14,737 nucleotides of DNA, from contig WHUZ01000290.1 of NCBI GenBank assembly GCA_015179045.1, positions 1 through 14,737 on the forward strand. The letters are read 5' to 3'. The notes under the pieces were generated by a model that saw nothing but the letters and a program-made list of their open reading frames with translations, ran no database searches and was not told where the DNA came from. Of the stretch, positions 1-8,195 are shown in pieces (position 1 is the first letter of the stretch; every line of letters starts with the position of its first letter). Position numbers and translations under genes: made by a program. This DNA comes from Kalaharituber pfeilii (lineage: Eukaryota > Ascomycota > Pezizomycetes > Pezizales > Pezizaceae).

Positions 1-403
1 CGGCGGTGACAAGGAATAACAAAATAGGAGAATAATTGAGTATATAGTACATACAATATTTCCCATATCGCCGGTGGAATTAGAAGCTTCATATGTAGGA
101 GATTATGTAGTTTGCCATTCATGCTCTAGTGCATCGATACAATACCGTGTAACCTACCTTTATGAGCTCACACATACATAGGAGAGATGCAGACATTATT
201 GTTTTTTTGTGCTTGGTGTGAGATGGACATGAGGCAATATGATGTGAGCAATAGTTGGAGTTGAGGCAGTACGAGAGGCAGCATTCAAAGCTTTTCAATA
301 CGATTTCTACATTTCAATTTATCCCTACACTCCAGGCATAGATTGTATATATTAGTAGATTAGCGGTCACTTGTATCGTTTAGCGGCACTTATCCCAGGT
401 TCC

Positions 404-426
404 GTCCAGTCAGAAAGTGACTGGAC
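404..426. repeat. Perfect 9-bp-arm hairpin
   Basis: GTCCAGTCA (404-412) and TGACTGGAC (418-426) are exact reverse complements around a 5-nt GAAAG loop. No gene adjoins it. It could be a transposon subterminal structure or a binding palindrome. A single perfect 9-bp stem is only mildly unlikely by chance in 14.7 kb. Confidence 0.5.
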
Positions 427-1354
427 AGAGACATTCCGTATTAAGTCTACTAGTAATAATACACCATTTAGGCAACATTACCACTTCGAGCAATGAAACA
501 ACAAAGCTACTATACCACCTGTAAGAAGTGGGTTACGAACTTAATGCATATGCTTGCCACTCTCTCCCTAATTAGCTGTTCAGTTCACCAGTTATATATA
601 TACTATTTAGGCAGCTTCTACTGTGTTGCTTTGCAAAGGCGTATTCGACTCAGATACATTTGGAGAAAACGGACATACGGGTAGTGATATAGAAAATGGC
701 AATAGTTTCTATAAGGTGGTTTTTGCTGGAACCATGGGCTAGCAACTGGTATGCAGGATTAAAGAAAAAAAAAGGAAAAGAAGAGAAAAATGTATGGATG
801 ACAGAATGGGATGAAAATCAACTACAGTGTGTAAAAGCTCTATATTGGTGTGGGATACCTTCCATCTAAGTGGGGCAAAAAAAAGTTTATTCTCGAGAGG
901 ACCGGTCCGCTCGTGAACGGCCTGTCGATGTCTAAAATGAAAGAAAAGAGTGGCACGACTTATTGGGTCAGACTACCTACAAAATGACTAACAGGACGCC
1001 TGCTTCACGAGGGCGTGATTGAGCCCAAGGTTGGTATAAATACTGTAAATATCGAAAAATGTAGTACGTATTTTCTATCCATGTAGCTGCTTAATTTCTT
1101 AGTGCATTTTATGTCAACTGTACGACTGGTAGCTATAGTGATGACATTAACATGTGGTACAAGAACTTTCAAAAATGGCTTAGTTGCATGGTACCGATAC
1201 GAGAAACCAGGTCACACCGTTTGGAAAACTGTGCGGACCAGGTGACTTAGTTGGAATTAGGAATGAAGTTTATAATATTACAGTTGTTGCAGCAAAGTGA
1301 ACCACATTGCCTGCAGAGGACAATTTTGTCATTTGGTCCTAGCAAATCTAAAGG

Positions 1355-1373
1355 AGTTGTATTCTATACAACT
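1355..1373. repeat. Perfect 8-bp-arm hairpin
   Basis: AGTTGTAT (1355-1362) and ATACAACT (1366-1373) are exact reverse complements separated by TCT. No function can be assigned. It may be chance. Confidence 0.4.
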
Positions 1374-1550
1374 TTAGTATTACAAGTTGATTTCATTTGT
1401 TAGAGATCAATCATGAAGCTGTTATTTTGGATACTGAATTTGAATAATCTATCGAACCAAGGTGCTCGCTAACCCATTCTTGCAAATTATTTTCTACGTT
1501 CTGTTCCTCTTACCATGTCACTAATTATTATCTGACCCCTAACACCTGTC

Positions 1551-1783
1551 ACGGGTTCACCGCAACCGTAGTGTGGGCGGCCGGTGGAGCGCGCGAATAG
1601 CGAAAAATGCAAGCGCATACGAAATGCGCATATGCGACGTAGGCGACATGCGACAGCCGAAAGGCGCCGCAATCGCATAAATGAGTACTATATGAGCTAC
1701 GCAGAGGACTAGCGAGTATCGCTAGTCAAGTGTCTTTTTGACCTGGCGGACGGTAACTTTCTGCGTTTACCACCTCCGTAACA
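1551..1783. repeat. 233-bp dispersed direct repeat, copy 1
   Basis: This GC-normal, CpG-containing block from ACGGGTTCAC to CCTCCGTAACA recurs at 2101-2333. By hand alignment there are 18 substitutions (16 transitions) and two compensating 1-nt indels, about 91% identity. Its left side joins ordinary DNA and its right side changes abruptly to AT-saturated DNA. It has no long open frame, no TG...CA ends and no clear target duplication, so I cannot say whether it is an LTR, a SINE-like unit or part of a larger tandem repeat (block plus AT tract, 550 bp from copy to copy). Confidence 0.85.
1708..1726. repeat. Hairpin inside repeat copy 1
   Basis: ACTAGCGA (1708-1715) and TCGCTAGT (1719-1726) pair perfectly around GTA. 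In copy 2 (2258-2276) two transitions in the right arm shorten the matching stem, so copy 1 holds the better-preserved palindrome and is probably nearer the ancestral form at this spot. Confidence 0.6.
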
Positions 1784-2100
1784 ACTATTATATAATTTTA
1801 TAAATACTATTATATAGATTCTTAAAAAGATATATATATATTTATTATTAATTTTACTTTTATTAAGTTTTATATATATTAAGTAGTTAAATACTATTAC
1901 TTTTTTAAATATTTAAGTTTTAAATAACTTTAGTTTTAAAAGTTAATTATATAAATAATTCTACTATTTTTTTTTCTTTTTAAATATTTTTTTTATTTTT
2001 TATTTATATTACTAGTATAAAAAGTATAAAAAAATATAATAAATTAGTAAAATATATAAATTTAAAACTTATATTAATAGAAAAACTATTATAATATATT
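1784..2100. other. AT-saturated tract with RIP-like signature
   Basis: By hand count this 317-bp tract holds only 25 G or C bases (about 8% GC). All 13 C are followed by T and all 12 G are preceded by A, which is the same context on the other strand. No CpA, CpC, CpG, TpG or GpG remains. This is what saturating C-to-T change on both strands would leave if CpT were spared. No coding potential survives. Boundaries with the flanking GC-normal repeat copies are sharp to within a few bases. Confidence 0.85.
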
Positions 2101-2333
2101 ACGGGTTCACCGCGACCGTAGTGTGGGCGGCCGGTGGAGCGCGTGAAAAGCGAAAAATGCAAGCGTATACGAAATGCGCATATGCGACGTAAGCAACATG
2201 CGACAGCTAGAAAGGCGCCGCAGTCGCATAATGAGTACTATATGAGCTACGCAGAGAACTAGCGAGTATTACTAGTCAAGAGTCTTTTTGGCCTGGCAGA
2301 CGGTAACTCTCTATGTTTACCACCTTCGTAACA
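2101..2333. repeat. 233-bp dispersed direct repeat, copy 2
   Basis: Second copy of the block at 1551-1783, in the same orientation, but with AT-saturated DNA on both sides. Relative to copy 1, 12 of its 16 transitions go toward A/T. Of those 12, seven fall in CpG, two in CpA, two in CpC and one in CpT context, counting both strands. That pattern matches the neighbouring tracts but is far from saturation, so this unit was either too short to be fully targeted or arrived later. Confidence 0.85.
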
Positions 2334-2893
2334 TAATATATAAAAAATAGTTTTAAGAATTCAATAAGATTAATATTAAAAGTATTATTATAATAAAGTT
2401 TATAATTAAGTTATTAAATACACTTTAAAAATTTATTTATATACTAAATAGCTTATTAAATTATATAAAATAATAGGAGATATTTTACTCTATATATTTA
2501 AAAAATAATAGTTATTTCTAATTTTAACTACTAAAAAAAAAAATTTATAATTAAAGTAAGAATAATAAATATTTAAGTATATAATAAAATAAAATTATAT
2601 TTAATAAAAAAATTAAATGCATTTAAATAAATAAAAAAAAAATAGTAGATAAAAAAAATATAATAAAAATCTTTTTTAGTAGTAATATAATAAACTTAAA
2701 TTAAGTATAAGTAATTAAATATATTAAAAAGCTAATTATTTTTTATTATAACTATTATTAATAAGACTTATTATTTAGAAAAACTATATAAAGTTCAACT
2801 TTAAATTAATAAGTATAAAAATATATTAATATTATATTATATCAAAATATTTAAGTATATTTAAATATAAACATTTAATAAGAGTTTAATTAC
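2334..2893. other. Second AT-saturated tract
   Basis: About 560 bp of near-pure A/T. In 2334-2880 I count 48 G or C bases, of which 40 sit in CpT/ApG context. The exceptions are six CpA, one TpG and one GpG, and no CpG occurs. It ends abruptly near 2893, where ordinary sequence and the copia remnant begin. It does not align visibly with the tract at 1784-2100. It may be the mutated remains of a longer repeat, possibly including the missing 5' part of the copia element, but nothing recognisable is left. Confidence 0.8.
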
Positions 2894-2993
2894 TTGTTAG
2901 CGTAGGCGTTGCTGGGCTCGCGGATATGGCTTTGAAGATAGCTATCCGAACATATAGAAAGGTTTATATCAAATCCGTGTCCAAGTAACCTGA

Positions 2994-3535
2994 AGGTGGC
3001 CCCTGAATAGCCTCGTAACCATCCCTCCTACCCCTGACTCGGAGGTGGAAGAGTATGCTACACCTCCTCGGATACCAAGTCCAACCTCAGCAAAAACGCC
3101 TGAAGCTACTGTGCTGTGGGAACAGACAGCACCCAAAAAGACAGGAGAAGGATTCCGACCACCAAGCCCAGTAACGAGATTTGAACTCCAACCTACGGGA
3201 ACTGTATTCCGAAACTTGAAGACACTCCTCTCCCACCGCGACGAAGTACAAGGAACCGGCAGGAATCCAAAAAGGGGGTGGAATCACGTGAGTACCGTGA
3301 ATCACAAGGACGGCGAGTGCTTGCAGTAGGGAAAGACGACGACCATCCAAGTGAAACCCAAGTCTTATCAAGAAACGATCAAAAGGAGTGGGCAAAGGCT
3401 CGCGAACGTGAAAGGGCCCAACTCAAGAAGTACGGGGTCTATGAAGTAGTGCCACAGTTACCAGACGGAGTCAAGCCCGTTGACACGAAATGGGTTTATG
3501 TCGTGAAACGACATGAGGACGGATCCATTGCCAAG
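2994..3535 (+). pseudogene. Copia pol fragment: pre-RT linker and start of RT
   Basis: The reading frame opens after a stop at 2991-2993 and first gives a Pro/Ser/Thr-rich linker in one frame (to about 3190). The copia-typical PPRRSTRNR motif (3233-3259) and the start of the reverse transcriptase (KPVDTKWVYVVKRHEDGS, about 3470-3526) lie in the next frame, which opens at 3185. A one-base loss between roughly 3185 and 3200 would explain the change. The linker is typical of the poorly conserved stretch between integrase and RT. No integrase residues are recognisable upstream. The RT frame is cut at 3536 by the MITE and resumes exactly in register at 3879 once the element and one target copy are discounted. 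Confidence 0.8.
3528..3535. repeat. Left 8-bp target site duplication of the MITE
   Basis: TTGCCAAG directly precedes the element end TAGTGAGCGG and recurs directly after the other end at 3871-3878. An 8-bp duplication is the hallmark of hAT transposition. The sequence is the codon run for IAK in the copia RT. Confidence 0.9.
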
Positions 3536-3870
3536 TAGTGAGCGGCACGAGCCGAGCCAGCTCGAGCTCAAACGAGCCAAGATCATGCTTGTGTTTTTCT
3601 TGACAGCTCGCTAAAATGCTTAGCCAGTGCAAGGTTTCATAAACTGTAAATACCTAATATAGTCATAATTAGAGACTTGGAGCTCATTCTGACCTACCAA
3701 CAACTTCGAAACGCACAATTTAGCTGATAGTAGTGAGAAAGATGAAAATTTAGCTTAGTTTAGTTTAGTTTGTCAATATTATATATATAATCAATCTAGG
3801 CTCGAGCTCATACCACGCCAGCTCGAGCTCATCCTCTAGCTCGGCTCGAGCTAGCTCGTGCCGCTCACTA
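3536..3870. mobile_element. Non-autonomous hAT-type MITE, 335 bp
   Basis: Terminal inverted repeats are TAGTGAGCGGCACGAGC (3536-3552) and its exact complement at 3854-3870. They are flanked by the 8-bp duplication TTGCCAAG. The TAGNG-like start and 8-bp duplication are established features of hAT elements. Subterminal CTCGAGCT motifs recur on the left (about 3560-3568) and several times on the right (about 3800-3852), including a 15-bp direct repeat GCCAGCTCGAGCTCA at about 3556 and 3817. Such motifs are typical transposase-binding sites. The interior is AT-rich with a TTTAG microsatellite (about 3750-3772) and no open frame, so movement needed a transposase from elsewhere. Orientation cannot be decided. 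Confidence 0.9.
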
Positions 3871-3878
3871 TTGCCAAG
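3871..3878. repeat. Right 8-bp target site duplication of the MITE
   Basis: TTGCCAAG immediately after the right element end ...CCGCTCACTA. Removing 3536-3878 restores an uninterrupted copia frame (343 bp removed, which accounts for the apparent change of frame). Confidence 0.9.
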
Positions 3879-4901
3879 TACAAGGCCCGAAAGGTGGGGA
3901 GAGGCTTCTCCCAGGAATACGGCATAAACTACGATGAGACGTATGCCCAAATGGCCAGACCTGAAACATGGAGAATGATGATCATAATCGCACTTCAGAG
4001 AGGATGGAAGGTACGACAGTGGGATGTAGTAGCTGCGTATCTCCAGGCCCCATTAGAACACGAGGTATACGTGACCGCCATAGCCGAGGATGGAAAAACA
4101 GAAATCTGGAAACTTAACAAGGCCCTCTATGGTCTAAAGCAAGCCGGACACCAGTGGAACAAAATGCTGGTGCGAATGCTGAATGGGATAGGCCTATATG
4201 CGTGCACAAGCGACGAAGGGTGTTTCATTGACAACGAGAAAGGCAAAATTGTCGCAGAACATGTGGACGATCTTTTAGGCATAGCAGGCAGCACCACTGA
4301 ACTGGATGAGATTGAAAAAGGACTGGAACAGTGGGTCGAACTGGAAAAAACGGATCGACCCACCAGTCTGTTGGGAATGGAGTGGCAGTGGCACAAAGAT
4401 TCTGTAATACTAACCCAAACGCGTCTGATAGAACGAACTGCAACCGCTCTTGGAGCACGTGGCGAAAGGCCCTCAGTACCGTCCAACGCGGAAGACTATG
4501 CCGAAGACCCCGACAACGAACCAGCCGACAAGAAGAAATACCAACAAATAGTGGGGAGCCTTCTTTACATAGCGAGGATGACTCGTCCGGACGTTACTCT
4601 AGCTGTGAATCTGTTGGGGAGAAGAGTCCAAGCCCCCTCGCAGAGGAACCTACGAACGGCATTGGAACTTTTGGAATACTTGTACTCAACCAGAAACGTC
4701 GGAATCAGTATCTCCGCCGCAACCACAACCAAAGTAGAGATCGTGGTGGATGCTTCGTATCCAGGGGAAAAAGCAAAAGCCACCATGGGAATGATAGCAC
4801 TTCTAGGAAACCAGATAGTATTCTGGTACAGCAAAAGACAGCGTGTGGCAAGCACGGGGAACTGGGAAGCCGAGTATATTGCAGCTGCCGAAGGAGCAAA
4901 G

Positions 4902-4932
4902 GATGCGGCATGGATGCGGCATGGATGCGGCA
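4902..4932. repeat. 11-bp tandem duplication breaking RNase H
   Basis: The unit GATGCGGCATG occurs at 4902-4912 and 4913-4923, followed by a partial third at 4924-4932. The expected copia sequence KDAAWMRQLLDEW needs only one full unit plus the partial, so one 11-bp unit is extra. It shifts the frame by two and ends the upstream frame within about ten codons. Replication slippage is the simplest explanation. Confidence 0.85.
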
Positions 4933-5245
4933 ATTACTAGACGAGTGGGGGGTCACGGAAATACCCACCATATACACCGACAACGAAGCCACAGAAAAGC
5001 TAGCGAAGAACAAATCTTACCACTCTCGAACTCGCCACATCGACAACCGGTACCACTATATCCGGGACCAAGTGGAACGGGGGTTACTGAAGATCCAGGG
5101 AATACGGGGGCGTGCGAATATAGCCGATCCATTGACGAAACTCCTCCCCAAGAGAGCAATGACAGAATGGAAAACACGCCTGCGAATGACGACTGGGAAG
5201 AATGGGTCAACTGGGAATGCCGACGAGATTCAACCGAGGAGCTAG
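4933..5245 (+). pseudogene. Copia RNase H C-terminal part
   Basis: In the frame restored after the 11-bp duplication the sequence reads QLLDEWGVTEIPTIYTDNEA, with the third RNase H Asp in TDN at about 4979, then SRTRHIDNRYHYIRDQV and ANIADPLTKLLPK. The last two are the standard C-terminal signature of Ty1/copia pol (TRHID...ADxLTK). The frame ends at 5243-5245. Another frame stays open to about 5337 with an acidic tail, but nothing identifies it as coding. The longer open frame in the same phase starting at 4331 is a shadow of RT until this point. Confidence 0.88.
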
Positions 5246-5580
5246 AAGAATTATTGGAGAGCATCGACGATTGTGTCGTAGAATCGATAGACCGGCTGTT
5301 CAGAGTTGGGGAGAGTGTAGGAAATGGAGAACCGTGAACCCGGTCTCAGAATGATGCTAACCAAATGGGACCAAACAACGGTTCACACCTTTCACCAATG
5401 ATTCAGGAACAAAGGAAAAACAATGCGCTGGACGGCTGTAAATAAAGGAAATGCGATCATGTACTTAGTTAGATAGATAGAGCTCCCGAGAGTATAGAGC
5501 GAGCAAAATAGAATCTCTTCTCTGCAAACTTTTATAGATTCAGATCCTTCTCACTCAATCCCGTACGTTTGCTAGGCACA
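5246..5580 (+). other. Probable 3' untranslated region and 3' LTR remnant
   Basis: A purine-rich stretch (5308-5331) follows the pol end, as a polypurine tract would. The sequence up to a CA near 5580 (GCTAGGCACA) has the position of a 3' LTR. With no 5' LTR in the window to compare, the LTR boundaries cannot be set. It includes an AGATAGATAGAG microsatellite near 5472. Confidence 0.35.
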
Positions 5581-6628
5581 ATGAATATGCGAACTCAAAG
5601 TGTAGGTCTTCATGAAGTGGAGTTGCGTCGCAGTGAGTTTCACTAAATTGTCTATACCGTCAGCGAGAGGGCGCTCTGCTGCGACACCAAGACTTAATGC
5701 TTGAGTTCCGCTCGCTTTCAATTCCTCCGATCGGCTGATCGTAAGATTTAGTGAACCTACATGCACCCAGTTTACCCTACAATCATTGGTATATCCTGGC
5801 TTTGTCAAGCGATAGCAACGTATTGTAGATCCTAGGAGCGGTGGATCGTGAAATGTACTGTAATAGAACACAGCCTTGACACATACCTATGTGAATTAGG
5901 ACTGGTACTGTACCTTCACTGGAGGACATTCTGGAAGCAATATTGTTCACAGATGGCGGGGACCTAGATATTTGTGGAATAGAACACTGAACATAGTATT
6001 CCATGAGCTGAGTGAGGATGAATTCCTGTATTCGATTGGCCTCTACCACGCTATTCACAAATATTCCCGCCGTTGCCCAAGTAATAAAGGTGTCTTTTGC
6101 GGGAGTTCCGAGAATTGTGTATTTGCCTTGCACTGGGCCGTGCAACAAGACTATTGCGTATGCGTACTTTCGAAGTCTCCGCACTTGGCATTGATGTAAA
6201 CCGACCGAGGAGGTGCATAACCCCACTTTCAACTCCTACCCTGCAAGCCTAGGCACCTGCATGTGTAATCATACCTGGGCTTTTTGGATTTAAAATGGAT
6301 CTATTACTTCGCTGGTACTCTACGTACAAACGATGATTTATTGATGTATCTATCGTTAACCATTTAGGCCACTCGGAGCAGGGCTGAAATATTGCAGTAA
6401 ATAACAAACTGTGCGCCAGGCCTGGTGTATCCTGTAGTATGTTTCAGAAAGCCCCAGTAGACGGTGGGGGCATGTAGCAATGTATTAGAACTGAGTGAAC
6501 TGTGAAAGGTTGACATCCCAAATTGGCCTAGTGTGAAAGTTGCAGCGCTGAGGCGGACAGCAAGATGTAACACTTTGCGAAAAATCTCTCATCCAAAATA
6601 TACCACAACCTTGCAGCAGCTCATAACG
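5581..6628. other. Region with no supported gene upstream of the NLR
   Basis: The largest open frame is on the minus strand (5783-6232, 149 codons). It has no recognisable domain, motif, signal or splice structure, and overlapping plus-strand frames are equally unsupported. The NLR promoter must lie at the right end, but I see no TATA box. No repeat of the flanking elements is visible. Confidence 0.4.
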
Positions 6629-8128
6629 ATGGTCGGAAAGAAGAAAGAAATCAGCACACAAGCATCGGTCCCCGAACGAAGAAAAAGGGATATTTTCCTG
6701 AAGCCATTCAGGCGAGATGACCGAAGCCGCTCCCCAAGTCGTAGTGATGGGGATCAAAGTTCGCCTGCGCATGTTCAACAATCTCCTCAGAATGTACAAG
6801 GAAAAGCGGGTAAAGAAGAGCAGGCGAATACTGCTGACCCCGCAGGACAGCAGAATGCCGAAGGTTCAATCCCCCCTGTCCCTCAAAAATAGAGCTCTGG
6901 GAGAGGAGACTTAATTCGTTAGCATCAGATGCGGAGGAGGAGAAGCATTTCCCTCACTACAAACCTTGCCAAACCAACCTTCCGACCGCATCAGCCGGAC
7001 AGCAGGACAAAATTTCTGTCAATTTATGGGTGGAAGCACATGAAAGTCTTCCGGAGGAAAACAAAAGGATCCTGGTGGAATGCGGAATAATCATCAATGC
7101 AAAATCAAGCCAAACCGGATTTCTGGATGAAATTCTGCGTGTTGCAAAGGAGGCAAAAGAGAAAGCGGAAGTGAAAAGTGGAAAATTTAAGTTTGGGAGC
7201 ATGGAAATAGATTTGGTCAAAAGGTGCAAGCAATAATCTGCTGGATTGATAAGTTCAAGAATATTGGGAACATAGTCGTACAATATGATCCAGTGCATGC
7301 TGCGTTGCCTTGGGCGGGGGTTAGATTTATTTTGCAGGTAAGTAAATTTCGATACAGCTCCCATTTTGCGTCTTCGGGATAGAGCCCACCTATCTATCTA
7401 TCATGTGGTGGATTGAGGCAGGTTGTTGCCAGAATACTAACAGGGTTTGGTCTGCCAGATCATTGTTGACAGACAGGAATCTATGGAAGCAGCACTGATT
7501 GGAATGGAACGTATTACTATGCTCATTAGCCAAGGTACCATATATGAGCAGTTATATCTAACAATTGAGGGACCTTCTAGCCAGGGGAGGGATGCAAAGA
7601 CCACCCTTTACAGAGCTCTTATAAAGTTATATGCAGCGATCCTGACTCTGTTGAGCATTCTCATGCGGAATTTTACGAGTAACACAGGTACGTGGTATGC
7701 TCCTGTACTATATGGCTATACGTCGGCTAAGTACAATGCAACAATCTTTTATATACATTAGCGAAACATATTCTAAGGAGTGCAATCAATCCGGGCACCA
7801 TTATAGAAACACTGAAGGCATTGGATGGTCCAGAGTGTGCAGTGAACGCAGCAGCTGGTGTAGTGGAATCGTGCTGTAAGTTTCCTCCAATAACACTTTC
7901 ATGATGCTCTGCCGCTAATTTAGCTGTACCACTTGGAATACAGATCAGGCAGAGTCAAGACATTTCCATAAAGGTGCGGGGTTACAATCACTATGCATGG
8001 TATATTCACTCTAAACTTCGCGGTTTATTCAGAAACTTTCAAGGATCTCAAAATGCTTCTGAAAAGCTTTGAGGCTATCCTAAACCGAGTGGACACAACT
8101 GTTGCTAGGATGTACCGAAGAATTGAAG
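6629..8128 (+). CDS. NLR N-terminal part: basic leader and NACHT_N-type domain
   Basis: The first about 85 residues are Lys/Arg- and Ser-rich with KPFRRDDRSRSPSRS, a common opening of fungal STAND proteins and probably disordered. From about 7021, LWVEAHESLPEENKRILVE, then WIDKFKNIGNIVVQYDP and LPWAGVRFILQ (to 7337), match the pattern of the NACHT-NTPase N-terminal family (NACHT_N, Pfam PF17100). Exons 7459-7687 and 7762-7875 continue it (AALIGMERITMLI, YEQLYL, LIKLYAAIL, AAAGVVESC). Two single-base losses in A runs (6885-6889, 7219-7222) put this exon in three frames. Exon 7924-7973 is the least certain: as written its phase fits an acceptor at 8043, but the better acceptor at 8032 would fit if one more base were missing. 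The domain's role is inferred to be effector or signalling. Its biochemical activity is not shown here. Confidence 0.75.
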
Positions 8129-8195
8129 GTATATAAGTATTCTGTCTCGAAATTAAACCCTATACAGGAAATATTGACTTATTCCTGGTGCCTAG

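Larger units (their letters stand above)
1..1550. other. Region with no supported gene
   Basis: I see no recognisable domain, RNA gene or element ends here. Two short plus-strand open frames, 493-684 (63 codons) and 696-869 (57 residues, Trp- and Lys-rich, containing an A-rich lysine run), have no family resemblance and no supporting splice context, so they are not called as genes. Composition is ordinary and clearly different from the AT-saturated tracts further right. Two perfect hairpins are listed separately. Confidence 0.55.
3871..4934 (+). pseudogene. Copia reverse transcriptase and first part of RNase H
   Basis: Continues the RT after the MITE: YKARKVGRGFSQ, then the first catalytic Asp in WDVVAAYL (codon 4023-4025), KALYGLKQAGHQW, and the paired catalytic Asp in HVDD (4260-4271; His where Tyr is commoner). 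It then has LLGMEW, the QQIVGSLLYIARMTRPDV block typical of copia, and RNase H with VDAS (Asp at 4749) and WEAEY (Glu at 4872-4874). All visible catalytic residues are kept over an open frame of about 1 kb with no other break, so it decayed recently. The frame is lost at the 11-bp duplication beginning at 4902 and ends at a stop shortly after. The apparent GTG start at 3858 lies inside the MITE end and is accidental. Confidence 0.9.
2894..5580 (+). mobile_element. Truncated Ty1/copia retrotransposon remnant
   Basis: The order linker, reverse transcriptase, RNase H is that of the 3' half of a Ty1/copia pol polyprotein. Gag, protease and integrase are absent: the element starts beside the AT-saturated tract without a 5' LTR. 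It carries three breaks: a frameshift near 3185-3200, a 335-bp hAT-like insertion, and an 11-bp duplication. Base composition is ordinary and coding frames are long, so it has not been through the process that emptied the DNA just upstream. The left boundary is set by the composition change, and the right boundary by a plausible LTR end ending in CA. Both are approximate. Confidence 0.85.

Noticed and set aside
1551..1565. GGGTTCACCG as a tRNA-like B box, making the repeat a SINE
   Set aside because: It fits the B-box pattern only partly, no A box lies at the right distance upstream, and no tRNA fold is visible.
1551..2333. 233-bp repeats as the LTRs of one element around the 317-bp AT tract
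   Set aside because: They lack TG...CA ends, primer site, polypurine tract and target duplication. True LTRs would normally be mutated together with the interior.
4331..4932. 304-codon plus-strand open frame starting at 4331
   Set aside because: Its first 200 codons overlap the recognisable RT/RNase H frame and are out of frame with it. Only the part after about 4933 is real, and that part is annotated.
5783..6232. 149-codon minus-strand open frame as a gene
   Set aside because: No domain, start context, intron signal or neighbour supports it, and plus-strand frames overlap it.
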